Positions 1 through 8,065 of a stretch of 47,114 nt of DNA are shown piece after piece. The position numbers and the translations under genes were made by a program. Numbering within the stretch: the first letter of the stretch is position 1; every line of letters starts with the position of its first letter. The notes beneath the pieces were generated by a model. That model was not told the DNA's origin. It was given only the letters and a program-made list of their open reading frames with translations, and made no database searches. Origin of the DNA: Isoptericola sp. (GTDB lineage Bacteria > Actinomycetota > Actinomycetes > Actinomycetales > Cellulomonadaceae); contig JAPSLQ010000005.1 in assembly GCA_031180595.1 (NCBI GenBank), positions 1-47,114 of the forward strand, in the 5' to 3' direction.

Positions 1-2
1 CG

Positions 3-785
3 CTACGACGTCGGCTGCCGCGGCCGGACGACCAGGCTCTGGGAGATCGTCCCGATCGGCCCGTGCTCGTCGTGGAGCACGGTGCTCGTCAGCCCGACAC
101 CGGCCGGCCCGAACGACACGCTCGTGTCGAACCCGAGCCACTCGCTCTCGGGGAGCCGGTACAGGTGCGCGCCGAGGTCGAGGTTGGGGAAGGTGACCTC
201 GCGCGGGTCCCGGCGCACGGTCAGCCCGTTGGCGACGTCGAACAACCCGGCCGCACGCGCGAGCGAGCTGACCTTCTCGTCCTCGACGAGCGGCATGTCG
301 GTGCGGAGCCACGCCGTCGCACGGCCGGGCTCGGCCTGGGCACGGCGCGCCTCCACCGTCGTGATGAAGCCGCCCGGCCAGTCCTTCGTGAGGTCCACCG
401 GCGGCGTCCGGTCGGGGGTCTGGATCCGGGGCAGCGGGTCGGCGGCGAGCGCCGCCGTGTCGCCCGGGCGCGCGAGCCAGGCGCGCAGCGTGACGGCGCG
501 GCGCCCGCCGCACGACACCGCCGCCTCGACCAGCTCCACGCCCTTGCCCGGGCGGACGAGCTGCACCTCGGTGTGCATGGTCTCCAGCCGGTACGTTCCC
601 CAGATGTCGTAGGACAACCGCGTCACGACGAGGTCGTCCCGGCCACGCTCGTCGCGGTCCGTCTCGACCAGGTGCGCGAGCAGGCCGAGCGTCGGTGCGA
701 CGTGCTGCTCGTCGGTCCTCCAGGCGCCCGAGACGTGCTCGGTGGGTTCGAACGTCGTCGGGCCGGTGCGGCGGAAGTAGGCCAT
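3..785 (-). CDS. thioesterase-like (acyl-CoA thioesterase fold) family protein
   Basis: About 260 residues with the two-half layout of TesB-like/4HBT_3 double-hotdog proteins; it opens MAYFRRTG and ends RPRQPTS. This family hydrolyses or binds acyl-CoA in the cytoplasm, but the substrate cannot be read from the sequence. I place the start at the ATG at 785 because GAGGAGA lies a few bases upstream; an in-frame ATG at 800 adds five residues but lacks such a site. The stop lies right at the window edge, so the gene is complete. It is the first coding sequence downstream of the leader-peptide/hairpin element at 911-1106 on the same strand and may be its target. Family call moderately sure, function unknown. 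Confidence 0.7.
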   Translation of the reverse strand: MAYFRRTGPTTFEPTEHVSGAWRTDEQHVAPTLGLLAHLVETDRDERGRDDLVVTRLSYDIWGTYRLETMHTEVQLVRPGKGVELVEAAVSCGGRRAVTLRAWLARPGDTAALAADPLPRIQTPDRTPPVDLTKDWPGGFITTVEARRAQAEPGRATAWLRTDMPLVEDEKVSSLARAAGLFDVANGLTVRRDPREVTFPNLDLGAHLYRLPESEWLGFDTSVSFGPAGVGLTSTVLHDEHGPIGTISQSLVVRPRQPTS

Positions 786-914
786 GGCTCTCCTCGTCAT
801 GTCCGTGGGTGGTGGACGCTCCGATGTCTACCAGGATCCACCGTCCGCCCGCGTGTGAGGCGGTGCGGGTCGCGGCCGGGATGCGGCGTTTTGGAGGGGG
901 ACGAGGGCATGAAA

Positions 915-979
915 GAGCCCGCGGGCTGCAGGGTGACTCCTGCTGCCGTGCTGGACGAGGGCACGGCACCCGCGGGCTC
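915..979 (-). terminator. long branched hairpin, candidate attenuator
   Basis: On the minus strand GAGCCCGCGGG (979-969) pairs perfectly with CCCGCGGGCTC (925-915), followed by TTTC. Inside the 11-bp stem lie two smaller hairpins, TGCCGTGC/GCACGGCA and GCAGG/CCTGC, giving a three-way-junction shape. It sits about 70 nt downstream of the 12-codon leader ORF and about 130 nt before the thioesterase-like gene, the position expected of an attenuation terminator. The U-run is short, as is usual in high-GC actinomycetes. Confidence 0.6.
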
Positions 980-1046
980 CGGTGGTCACGTGGGAATCGC
1001 AACCGGTCCACGCGCCTGGTGGCGCGAAGTCAGTCAGACGCGCGAC

Positions 1047-1085
1047 CTAGCGCGCGACCACCTCATGGGTCCGAAGAGTCTTCAC
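1047..1085 (-). CDS. 12-codon leader peptide ORF (MKTLRTHEVVAR)
   Basis: A GTG at 1085 opens a 12-codon frame that ends in TAG at 1047. Five bases upstream lies AGAAGGGAGGTGATCC (1106-1091), which complements the last 16 bases of actinobacterial 16S rRNA with a single departure. So strong a ribosome-binding site in front of so short a frame, followed by a branched hairpin at 979-915, is the usual anatomy of ribosome-mediated attenuation. The codons for HEVVAR could pair with downstream CGCGCCACC, an alternative fold that a stalled ribosome would change. The peptide shows no run of a single amino acid, so the sensed signal is not obvious; an antibiotic or general translation stress is possible. 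I do not recognise the peptide. Expression is inferred. Confidence 0.6.
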   Translation of the reverse strand: MKTLRTHEVVAR

Positions 1086-1156
1086 TGCTCGGATCACCTC
1101 CCTTCTCATGTGCGAACGACGGTACGCCCGCACGCCGGGGAGACGCCAGAGTATTT

Positions 1157-2077
1157 TCAGCCGACGTCGGCGGCGAGGAGGTGCGCCCACTCGGCCGGGT
1201 AGTCGTCGAGCCACTGGACGAGCGAGCGAGCCGGCCGGCCGACGAGCCGGGGGACGTCGTCGGACACCCGCTCGAGGACCCCGGCGGCGATCGCCTCGTA
1301 GGAGGTGACCCAGCCCTCGACCACGTCGTCCTCCGCCCCGAGCCCGGCGCGCGAGACGTACGCCTCCTCGACGGTCTCCGGCTCGTAGACGATGGTGCGC
1401 CCGGCCGCCTCGGACAGCACGTCCGCGACCTCGTGCAGGGTGAGCGCCTGCGGCCCCGTCACCTCGTACGTGACGCCGTCGTGGCGCCGCGGCTTCTCGT
1501 CGAGGATGACGGCGGTCGCGACGTCCGCGACGTCGTCGTGCGAGACGGACGCGACGCGCCCCTGGCCGGCCGGGCCACGGATGACGCCGTCCGGCCCGAC
1601 GAACGTGGTCAGGGCGTGGTGGTAGATGTTGTCGCGCAGCACCGTCCAGCGCAGACCCGAGGAACGCAGGTGCTCCTCGGTGTGCCAGTGGTCCTGGGAG
1701 AACGTGAACACGGCGTCCGGTGCCGCGCCGACGAACGACACGTACACGAGCCGTTCGACGCCGGCCGCGCGTGCCGCGTCGATCGCCGCGACGTGCTGCT
1801 CCACACGGTTCTCGGCCTCGGCCGCGCTCACGAGGAACACCGTCCGTACGCGGTCGAACGCGCGGCGCAGCCCCTCGGCGTCGTCGTAGCCCCCGATGCG
1901 GACCACCTGCGACTCCGGCAGCGGGCGGCCGTCGTCGAGCCGGGGCACCTGGTCGGGGTTGCGCGTCACGAGCTTCTGCCGCGCTCCCTCGGCGGCCAGG
2001 CGGAACGCGAGCCGCGAGCCGAGCCGCCCGGCGGCGCCCGTGACCGCGACCACGCCGTCGGCAGACCACCTCACCAT
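1157..2077 (-). CDS. NmrA-type NAD(P)-binding oxidoreductase (atypical SDR)
   Basis: 306 residues. The N-terminal Rossmann motif TGAAGRLGS (residues 14-22) and the layout match NmrA/HSCARG-like atypical short-chain dehydrogenases (NAD(P)-binding domain PF13460), which include quinone oxidoreductases and redox-sensing regulators. A run VYVSF in the middle and the C-terminal YPAEW segment also fit. The classical YxxxK catalytic pair is not evident, so it may sense rather than catalyse. The ATG at 2077 is preceded by TAGCGT and seven bases, with no Shine-Dalgarno, which suggests a leaderless transcript. It diverges from the phosphatase at 2138 across 60 bp. The leader-peptide locus follows on the same strand. 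Confidence 0.8.
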   Translation of the reverse strand: MVRWSADGVVAVTGAAGRLGSRLAFRLAAEGARQKLVTRNPDQVPRLDDGRPLPESQVVRIGGYDDAEGLRRAFDRVRTVFLVSAAEAENRVEQHVAAIDAARAAGVERLVYVSFVGAAPDAVFTFSQDHWHTEEHLRSSGLRWTVLRDNIYHHALTTFVGPDGVIRGPAGQGRVASVSHDDVADVATAVILDEKPRRHDGVTYEVTGPQALTLHEVADVLSEAAGRTIVYEPETVEEAYVSRAGLGAEDDVVEGWVTSYEAIAAGVLERVSDDVPRLVGRPARSLVQWLDDYPAEWAHLLAADVG

Positions 2078-2137
2078 GGGCTCTACGCTAGGGCGGCCCG
2101 CCGCTCCCGGCCCGCCGGGAGGGACCACAATGGGCGG

Positions 2138-2662
2138 GTGACCTCCGAGACGTACCGCGTGATGACCGTCTGCACCGGCAACATCTGCCGCTCCCCCATG
2201 GCCGAGATCGTGCTGCGAGACCGGCTCGAGGCCGCGGGCCTCGCCGACCGCGTCGTCGTCGACTCGACCGGCGTGAGCGACGAGGAGCACGGCAACCCCG
2301 TCGACCCGCGCGCGGTCCGGGTCCTGGCCGCCCACGGCTACCCGACCGGTGACGGGCACCGCGCCCGGCAGGCGCGCGCCGAGGAGCTGCGCGAGCGCGA
2401 CCTCGTCCTCGCGATGACCGCGCAGCACGCCCGCGTGCTGCGCCGCCTCGCTCCCGACGCCGACGTGCGCATGTACCGCTCGTTCGACCCCGCCGCGCCT
2501 CGGCTCGGGCCCGGCGAGAGCGAGCACGTGCTCGACGTCGACGACCCCTGGTACGGCGACCAGGCCGGCTTCGAGACGACGCTGTCGGAGATCGAGTCCG
2601 CCGCCGACGGCATCGTCGAGCACGTCCGCGCGCGCCTCGCCGGGCGCGAGGGCGCGGCATGA
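2138..2662 (+). CDS. low-molecular-weight protein tyrosine phosphatase family
   Basis: 174 residues. The P-loop CTGNICRS (Cys12 nucleophile, Arg18) lies near the N-terminus and the general-acid loop reads VDDPWYG, the arrangement of LMW-PTPs (Wzb/PtpA type). These cytoplasmic enzymes dephosphorylate phosphotyrosine on kinases or exopolysaccharide regulators. No partner tyrosine kinase lies nearby. Start: GTG at 2138, preceded by CACAAT and six bases, consistent with leaderless initiation; the next in-frame ATG is 2162, very close to the catalytic loop. The stop overlaps the next gene by ATGA, so the two are translationally coupled. Confidence 0.88.
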   Translation: MTSETYRVMTVCTGNICRSPMAEIVLRDRLEAAGLADRVVVDSTGVSDEEHGNPVDPRAVRVLAAHGYPTGDGHRARQARAEELRERDLVLAMTAQHARVLRRLAPDADVRMYRSFDPAAPRLGPGESEHVLDVDDPWYGDQAGFETTLSEIESAADGIVEHVRARLAGREGAA

Positions 2663-3255
2663 CCTCGCACCGGGTCGAGGGCGTGGCGCCGGCTGGAGCG
2701 GGCGACGCCGGTGACCGCCCGCAGGCCTACGACGTGCGTCGCGTCCGAGCCGAGGAATGGCCGCAGGCCCGGGCGCTGCGGCTCGAGGCGCTCGCCGACC
2801 CTGCCGCGCCCGTCGCCTTCCTCGAGACCCTGGCCGACGCGCAGGAGCGCCCCGACGAGTTCTGGCGGCTCCGCGCGCGCGACGCGGCCCGCGGTGACGC
2901 CGTCGTGCAGGTCGTCGCCGTCGCGCGCGAGAACGGGCACTGGGTGGGCACCGTGACCGGCCTGCTCGAGGAGCCCGGGAACCAGGACGTCGCGGGCCGG
3001 GTCGTCGAGCGGCGCCAGGTGCACCTCGTCGCGGTCTACGTCAACCCGGAGCACCGGGGCCGCGGCCTGCTCGGCCGGCTCGCCGACGAGGCGCTCGCCT
3101 GGGCGCGCGGACGCGGGGTGGAGCGCGCGCGTCTGTTCGTGCACGTCGACAACCCTCGCGCGCAGGCCGCCTACGGCCGGCTGGGGTTCGCCCCCACGGG
3201 GCAGAGCTTCACGGGCGAGGCAGGCGAGGAGCTGGAGATGGCTCGCGCCCTGTGA
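2659..3255 (+). CDS. GNAT-family N-acetyltransferase
   Basis: 198 residues. The acetyl-CoA binding motif is clear: VYVNPEHRGRGLLGRLADEA (R/Q-x-x-G-x-G/A), followed by the typical late strand and helix with DNPRAQAAYGRLGF. It transfers an acetyl group from acetyl-CoA to an amine; the substrate is unknown. Its ATG overlaps the phosphatase stop by four bases, making a two-gene operon. About 25 residues before the fold are poorly ordered-looking (GVAPAGAGDAGD). Its 3' end overlaps the convergent hydrolase gene by 47 bp. Confidence 0.88.
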   Translation: MTSHRVEGVAPAGAGDAGDRPQAYDVRRVRAEEWPQARALRLEALADPAAPVAFLETLADAQERPDEFWRLRARDAARGDAVVQVVAVARENGHWVGTVTGLLEEPGNQDVAGRVVERRQVHLVAVYVNPEHRGRGLLGRLADEALAWARGRGVERARLFVHVDNPRAQAAYGRLGFAPTGQSFTGEAGEELEMARAL

Positions 3256-4312
3256 GCCACGCGCGGAGCCGCACGAGCCACTCGGGCTCGCGATCCGGCT
3301 GCGGCTCCGGGGCGGGCCGGGCGCCCACGTAGCCGTGGAACCAGCGCGCGGTCTCGCGCCAGACCGTCTCGCGCACCTCGGGCGCCGAGAGCGTCACGTC
3401 GTGCAGCGCGCCGTCGACGCGCACGAGCGTCACGACGCCGCCCAGAGCGGGCACCCGGCGGGCGACCCCGACGACGTCGAGCACCGTGTCGGTCCGTCGC
3501 ATCACCTCGTTCCACCGCACGGGCGGCGTCGACGCGGCCGAGAGCAGCACCAGGACCGGCGCCTCGATCCCCAGCCCGCGCGCGACGCGTTCCTGGCCGC
3601 GGAAGATCGCGGCGAGCCAGGCCGGCGTGGCGCGCCAGCCGGCGTCGGGGCGGAAGGCCGGGTCGATGTCCCACTCCCCCTCGAAGCGCGACGAGATGGT
3701 GCGCACGTAGTAGCCCAGGTCGACGTTCACCAGGTGGCTGCGCGGCGCGAGCGCGGCCTGCGCGCGCACGCCCGGCTCGAGCATGCGGCGGCCCACCTGC
3801 CGGGTCTGGAACTCCAGCCAGGGGCTGTTGAGCACGAGCCCGGAGACCCGGCCCGGGTGGTACGCCGTCCACAGGCTCAGCACCAGTCCGCCGGTCGAGT
3901 GGCCCATGAGCACGAGCCGCCGGTCCGTCGTCGGCTCCGGGCCGTGGCCGAGGACGCCGAGCGCCGCCTCGACGTCCTCGTCGTACGTCCGGAGCGACAG
4001 CACGAAGCCCGGCGTCTGGTGCTCGCGCAGGCTGCGCCCGTACTTGCGCAGGTCGAGCGCGTAGAAGCGGACGCCGAGCGACTCCCAGAACTCAGCGAGG
4101 TGGGCCTGGAAGAAGTAGTCGGTCCACCCGTGCACGTAGAGCACGTCGACGCCGGCGTCGGGCACGTCGGTGCGGGCCGCCGCGGGCGCGCGCCGCACGA
4201 GCGTGGCGACGACCGGACCCTCGAAGTCCTCGGCGAGCTCGAGCGTGCGCCGCTCGAAGCCGGGCAGGAGGTCAGCAGCCCAGGCCGCCTCGGTCGGTGC
4301 ATGGTCACTCAC
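3209..4312 (-). CDS. alpha/beta hydrolase (serine aminopeptidase/lysophospholipase-like)
   Basis: 367 residues. The oxyanion-side motif YVHGWTDYF (about residue 59) and the nucleophile elbow GHSTGG (Ser139) are clear; the catalytic His is probably in GALHDV near residue 300. The shape matches the Hydrolase_4/S33 group that includes monoglyceride lipases. No signal peptide, so cytoplasmic. Start: GTG at 4312, preceded by TACGGT and six bases, a leaderless arrangement. It lies downstream of the DUF2231 gene on the same strand with a 51-bp gap. Its 3' end overlaps the GNAT gene tail-to-tail by 47 bp. Substrate unknown. Confidence 0.85.
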   Translation of the reverse strand: MSDHAPTEAAWAADLLPGFERRTLELAEDFEGPVVATLVRRAPAAARTDVPDAGVDVLYVHGWTDYFFQAHLAEFWESLGVRFYALDLRKYGRSLREHQTPGFVLSLRTYDEDVEAALGVLGHGPEPTTDRRLVLMGHSTGGLVLSLWTAYHPGRVSGLVLNSPWLEFQTRQVGRRMLEPGVRAQAALAPRSHLVNVDLGYYVRTISSRFEGEWDIDPAFRPDAGWRATPAWLAAIFRGQERVARGLGIEAPVLVLLSAASTPPVRWNEVMRRTDTVLDVVGVARRVPALGGVVTLVRVDGALHDVTLSAPEVRETVWRETARWFHGYVGARPAPEPQPDREPEWLVRLRAWLTGREPSPAPRLPRP

Positions 4313-4363
4313 GCCCCGACCGTATTTCGCCGACGACGCCGGTGCTCGCCCGGGTGGGCGGCG

Positions 4364-4924
4364 TCAGTCGAGGTCGATGGCGCTCGCGGAGGGTTCGTTG
4401 CGCCGCATCGTCAGGTGGCTGCCCAGGTAGCCGCTCATCATCACGACGACGTTGCCGAGCAGGCCTGCCGCGACGCCGGCCCCGAGGCGTCCGCGCCGGC
4501 GCAGCACCCAGGACGTGGCGAAGACGCTCCCGCCCACCACGTTGAGCGCGGCGTGCGCGACGCCGACGCGACGGGAGGCGGTGCTGCGCAGGCCGACCCA
4601 GTCCGCGAGGCCCGCCAGCGCGGTCGGCGCCACGAGCATGACCCCCGTGCCGACGAGCCGGCGCGACGCGTCCGCGTGCCGCTCGGCGCCCGAGAGGTCG
4701 AGCACCGCCGCGGCCGCCCAGCAGCCCAGGGGCAGGTCGGTCAGGACGGGGTGCAGCGCGTGCCCGAGCGAGCGCCCGCGCAGCTCCTCGAGCAGCCGCC
4801 CACCGGGCAGCACCTTCCCGGCGATGCTCTCGAGGCGGTCGGCGAGCCGGTCGAGGCCGTGCTCCTCCTCGATCGACTCCGCGGTGCGCTCGAGCATGGG
4901 CGTGGGCATGGGTTCGACGGTCAT
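4364..4924 (-). CDS. DUF2231 family membrane protein
   Basis: 186 residues. After a polar N-terminal third it contains GHALHPVLTDLPLGCW, the signature segment of DUF2231, then several hydrophobic stretches (about residues 65-85, 90-110, 120-140, 145-165), so probably four transmembrane helices. Members often sit beside oxidoreductases; the biochemical role is not known to me. Good ribosome site AAGGAGG before the ATG at 4924. A TAGCGT -10-like element lies about 95 nt upstream, implying an untranslated leader that contains the inverted repeat GGGGAC/GTCCCC. Confidence 0.8.
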   Translation of the reverse strand: MTVEPMPTPMLERTAESIEEEHGLDRLADRLESIAGKVLPGGRLLEELRGRSLGHALHPVLTDLPLGCWAAAAVLDLSGAERHADASRRLVGTGVMLVAPTALAGLADWVGLRSTASRRVGVAHAALNVVGGSVFATSWVLRRRGRLGAGVAAGLLGNVVVMMSGYLGSHLTMRRNEPSASAIDLD

Positions 4925-5051
4925 CGTGTCCTCCTTGGTTCGCCTCGTCGCGGGACGCGTGCGCTCGCGGTCGCGGGGACGTGTCCCCGTCCGGACGTCC
5001 GGGGTGTGCGCCTCACGCTAGGTCGGGCCGCGGCCACTCGCAGCGGTCCGG

Positions 5052-5897
5052 TCAGACGGCGGTGTAGGCGTCGGGCGTGGGGAGGAACGTGACCTCCACC
5101 CCGGGTGCGTGCCGGCCGACGACGTCGCGCAGCCAGTCCGCGAACAGGCGCATCCCTGCCTGCTCGGACGGCACGTGGCCCACGACGACCAGCCCGGTGC
5201 CGCCCAGGCGTGCGGCGTCGGTCGCGTAGGAGCCGGACTCCCACTCGTGCGCCTCGCCCACGAGGACCGCGTCGAGGTCGGCGCGGCGCAGCAGCCTCCG
5301 GTTGCGGGCGAAGCCCCGGAACCCCAGGTCGAGGCCGACGCGCCGCACGGGGAGCGCCGGGTCCCCGACGTAGCGCAGGGCACGGGCGCCCAGGGCCGCG
5401 GCGACCTGCGCGGCCAGCGCCGCGAGCGTCGTGGGCGGGACCGACGCCACGGACGTGCCGGCGGCCGCCTCGGCGGCGTCGAGCGTCCAGCCGAGCGTGC
5501 GGGCGGCACCCTCGTCGATCCCGTCCGGGCGACGGTCGTGCCAGGCGTCGTGCTGGCGCCAGACGACGAGGCCATGCTCGCGCACGAAGGCGCGCTTGGC
5601 GCGGAGGACCGGGTCGCCCTCGGCCTCGAGCTCCGCCTCGGCGGCGCCGAGGTGGTCGTAGTAGAGCGGCTCGTGCGTGACGACGACGTTCGCACCGGCA
5701 CGCGCGGCCTGCTCCAGGACCTCGAGGGTCGCCAGCGTCGTGACGGCGACGCCGCGCACGACGGCGGACGGGTCGCCCGCGACGATGCCGTCGACCGTCG
5801 CCGGGCGCGCGGGCACACCGAGGTGCGCGGTGACGAGGTCGACCAGGGCGCGCGCCGTCGGTGCGGCCCGGCCGGTCGCCGGCGCGGGCGCGCTCAC
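5052..5897 (-). CDS. Nif3-like dinuclear metal-centre protein (DUF34)
   Basis: 281 residues. The central THEPLYY corresponds to the metal-binding TH(H/E)P segment of Nif3/YbgI proteins, and the C-terminal half ends in VGHVPSEQAGMRLFADWL, matching the conserved late histidine/glutamate region. Family members form hexameric rings with two metal ions per subunit; a role in GTP cyclohydrolase-type metal chemistry or cofactor repair has been proposed but is not settled. Start: GTG at 5897, overlapping the stop of the DUF1992 gene (GTGA), so the two are translationally coupled. No long insert domain is present, so this is the short type. Confidence 0.8.
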   Translation of the reverse strand: MSAPAPATGRAAPTARALVDLVTAHLGVPARPATVDGIVAGDPSAVVRGVAVTTLATLEVLEQAARAGANVVVTHEPLYYDHLGAAEAELEAEGDPVLRAKRAFVREHGLVVWRQHDAWHDRRPDGIDEGAARTLGWTLDAAEAAAGTSVASVPPTTLAALAAQVAAALGARALRYVGDPALPVRRVGLDLGFRGFARNRRLLRRADLDAVLVGEAHEWESGSYATDAARLGGTGLVVVGHVPSEQAGMRLFADWLRDVVGRHAPGVEVTFLPTPDAYTAV

Positions 5898-6580
5898 CCG
5901 CGCCGCCACCAACGCCGCCGCCCCGACCGGTCGGAGCCGTCCGGGCCGCCCGGCGCGCGCCCCGGGCGGTCCGGTGCGACGCCGTCGGCCCGGTCCCGGG
6001 CGGCGCGGTCCCCCGTCCGGATACCCAGAGCGGCCCGGCGCGCGCGCCACCGCTCGACCTCGTGCTCGACCTCGCGCGTCGGCGTCACGACCGGCGGGCC
6101 GCCCAGGAGCTGGCGCCGCGCGTCGATCACGCGCGCGTTGAACTCCTCGAGGATCTGCCGCACGCGCTCCTCGGAGGCCTCGCGGTCGAGGGTCGCGTCG
6201 AGCTCGGCGTCGTCCCTGCGGAGCTGCGCCGACGGCAGCACACCCGTGATCTGCTCGCGCTCGACGAGTCTCTTGAGCCACCAGTCCGGGTCGTAGGTGC
6301 CGGTCAGCCCGGGGATCGGCTTGCCCTGCAGCGGGAGGTCGTCGAACTCGCCGCGACGGATCGCCTGGTCGACGACCGTGTCGACCCACAGCGCCCGGTC
6401 GTCCATGCGGCGGCGCTTCTCGTCGCGCTCGTCGCGCTCCGGCTCCGGCCCGACGTCGTCGCTCGGCCCGTCGCGGTCTGCGCGTCCACGCTGGTCGGTG
6501 CGCTCGCGCTCGACCTCCCGGTCGACGCGGTACTGCGCGGCCCGGCGCAGCGGGTCGTCGTCGTGGTCCTCGCCTGCCAT
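5894..6580 (-). CDS. DUF1992 / DnaJC28-like protein
   Basis: 228 residues. The core GEFDDLPLQGKPIPGL, then YDPDWWLKRL and a conserved helix LEEFNARVIDARR, is the DUF1992 domain found in DnaJ homologue C28; no J domain is visible. The N-terminal 55 residues are highly charged (many D, R and E) and the C-terminus is Arg/Gly-rich, both probably disordered. Function unknown. The ATG at 6580 is preceded by TAGCGT and six bases without a Shine-Dalgarno, indicating a leaderless mRNA. It heads a two-gene operon with the Nif3-like gene. Confidence 0.85.
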   Translation of the reverse strand: MAGEDHDDDPLRRAAQYRVDREVERERTDQRGRADRDGPSDDVGPEPERDERDEKRRRMDDRALWVDTVVDQAIRRGEFDDLPLQGKPIPGLTGTYDPDWWLKRLVEREQITGVLPSAQLRRDDAELDATLDREASEERVRQILEEFNARVIDARRQLLGGPPVVTPTREVEHEVERWRARRAALGIRTGDRAARDRADGVAPDRPGRAPGGPDGSDRSGRRRWWRRG

Positions 6581-6637
6581 GCCCCCACGCTAGCGAGCCG
6601 TCGTGGCACCGCGCACCGAGGACGCGACCGACCGGGG

Positions 6638-7930
6638 TCAGTGCCGGGGATCGCGGACGGCCGCGACGAACAGCGGCCACGAGGTGTCGGTGTGCTCGAT
6701 CGTGAGCAGGAACGGGCGGTCGAGGTGCAGCCGGACCTCGGGCGCGGCCGGCGCCAGTCCCGAGGCCTCCATGCCGAGCTCCGTGACGGCCGCGGCGCGC
6801 GTGCCCTCCTCGTCGACGAGGAGGACCGCCTGCTGGAACGCCTGGCCGACGTAGAGGTCCTCCGGTCCGATGCCGGTGAGGTCCGCGGTCCCGGGGTCGA
6901 GGACCGACGGCGCCCCGAGCGCCGCGATCGGTCCGAGCAGGTCGAGCGGCTCGCCGCGCACGTCGAGGGTCGGGAGGGTGAGCTCGACCGACGACGCCGC
7001 GCCGCCCCGGGCGTCGAGCGCCTCGTCGACTGCGGCGAGCAGCTCGGGCGTGGCGCTCACGGGGTCGGTGCCCTCGGGCGGCAGCAGGACGTCGGTGTGG
7101 AACGCATCGACGTACGGCAGGCGCGCGGCACGCCAGCCGTCGACCTCCGCGTACGCCACGTGCAGGAGCCCGGCCATGGTGTCGACGTCCACGACCTCGT
7201 CGCTCGCGAGCGTGAACGGCCGGTCGTGGGTGCCCGCCGGGCCGAACGGCTGCTGCCAGCGCGCGGCGAGCACGACGGCGTCCTGGAGCACGAGGCGCAG
7301 GTCCGGGTTCGGGTCGATGGCCGACTCCTCGACGAGCCCGCCCGAGTGGTGGCGCACCCACGCGTCGAGGAGGTCCTTGGAGTCCGGCGACGTCAGGTCC
7401 GTGCGCTGGATGCCGGCGTCGAACTGCTCGGCGAGGGCGGCCAGGTACTCCTCGGACACGTCGGCGTCGTCGTGGACCACCGCCTGGTCGGCGAGGTGGA
7501 GCAGCGGCGCGTCGGGGAGCTCCTCGTCCTGGACGACGGCCGGATCGCCGTCGTGCTCCCCCAGCGCGGTGCGCAGCGCGGCGAAGGCGTCCCGCCGCTC
7601 GTCGCCCTCGGCACCCAGGACCGCCTCGAGCTCGGTCAGGCTCTGCGACCGGGCGCCCTCGGTGAGCATCGCGAGCGCGACCGCGACGCTCGCGGGCGAC
7701 ACGACGACGTTGCCCTCCCGCGGGCCGTGCCCCAGCGTGACCGTGCCGATGCGCCGGGCCGCGGCGACGACGTCGGGCAGCGCGTCGGCGTCGTCGAGCG
7801 CGACGGTCCGGGCCCGGGCGCCCTCGGCGCGCTCCAGGCCCTCGTCGGCGGCCGGCGCCCCCGCGCACGCGGCGAGCGTCGCGACGCACAGGGCGGCGGC
7901 GAGAGCGGTGGCTGCGGTGCTGCGCCTCAT
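6638..7930 (-). CDS. lipoprotein serpin (serine protease inhibitor)
   Basis: 430 residues. An N-terminal signal ends in the lipobox LAAC (Cys22), so it is exported and probably lipid-anchored outside the membrane. The serpin fold is shown by VVVSPASVAVALAML early and by the C-terminal EVRLHLDRPFLLTIEH. The reactive-centre hinge is DEEGTRAAAVTE: E374 at P17, Gly376 at P15, Thr377 at P14 and small residues at P12-P9, as in inhibitory serpins. Counting from the hinge places P1 near Ser390 (sequence MEASGLAP), a small residue that would suit elastase- or subtilisin-like proteases. Serpins are uncommon in bacteria. The nearest same-strand neighbour, DUF1992 at 6580, is separate. Confidence 0.9.
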   Translation of the reverse strand: MRRSTAATALAAALCVATLAACAGAPAADEGLERAEGARARTVALDDADALPDVVAAARRIGTVTLGHGPREGNVVVSPASVAVALAMLTEGARSQSLTELEAVLGAEGDERRDAFAALRTALGEHDGDPAVVQDEELPDAPLLHLADQAVVHDDADVSEEYLAALAEQFDAGIQRTDLTSPDSKDLLDAWVRHHSGGLVEESAIDPNPDLRLVLQDAVVLAARWQQPFGPAGTHDRPFTLASDEVVDVDTMAGLLHVAYAEVDGWRAARLPYVDAFHTDVLLPPEGTDPVSATPELLAAVDEALDARGGAASSVELTLPTLDVRGEPLDLLGPIAALGAPSVLDPGTADLTGIGPEDLYVGQAFQQAVLLVDEEGTRAAAVTELGMEASGLAPAAPEVRLHLDRPFLLTIEHTDTSWPLFVAAVRDPRH

Positions 7931-8065
7931 GCCCCGTCTGTGTCGCGGCGCGTCCCGTCCTTGCGATCGCGCGAGCCGGCTCCTGCCTCGGACGGCCGGT
8001 CTGGGGGAAGGGCCGCTGGGGGAAGGGCCGGCACCGACGACGCGTCGCCCGGGCATGATGGGCGC

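Noticed and set aside
1091-1106. Sequence resembling the 3' end of 16S rRNA on the plus strand
   Set aside because: Nothing upstream resembles rRNA; on the other strand it is a Shine-Dalgarno before a short leader ORF.
5861-8065. Long plus-strand frame leading into the aminotransferase
   Set aside because: It is the antisense of Nif3, DUF1992 and serpin genes; the real start is at 8066 where homology begins.
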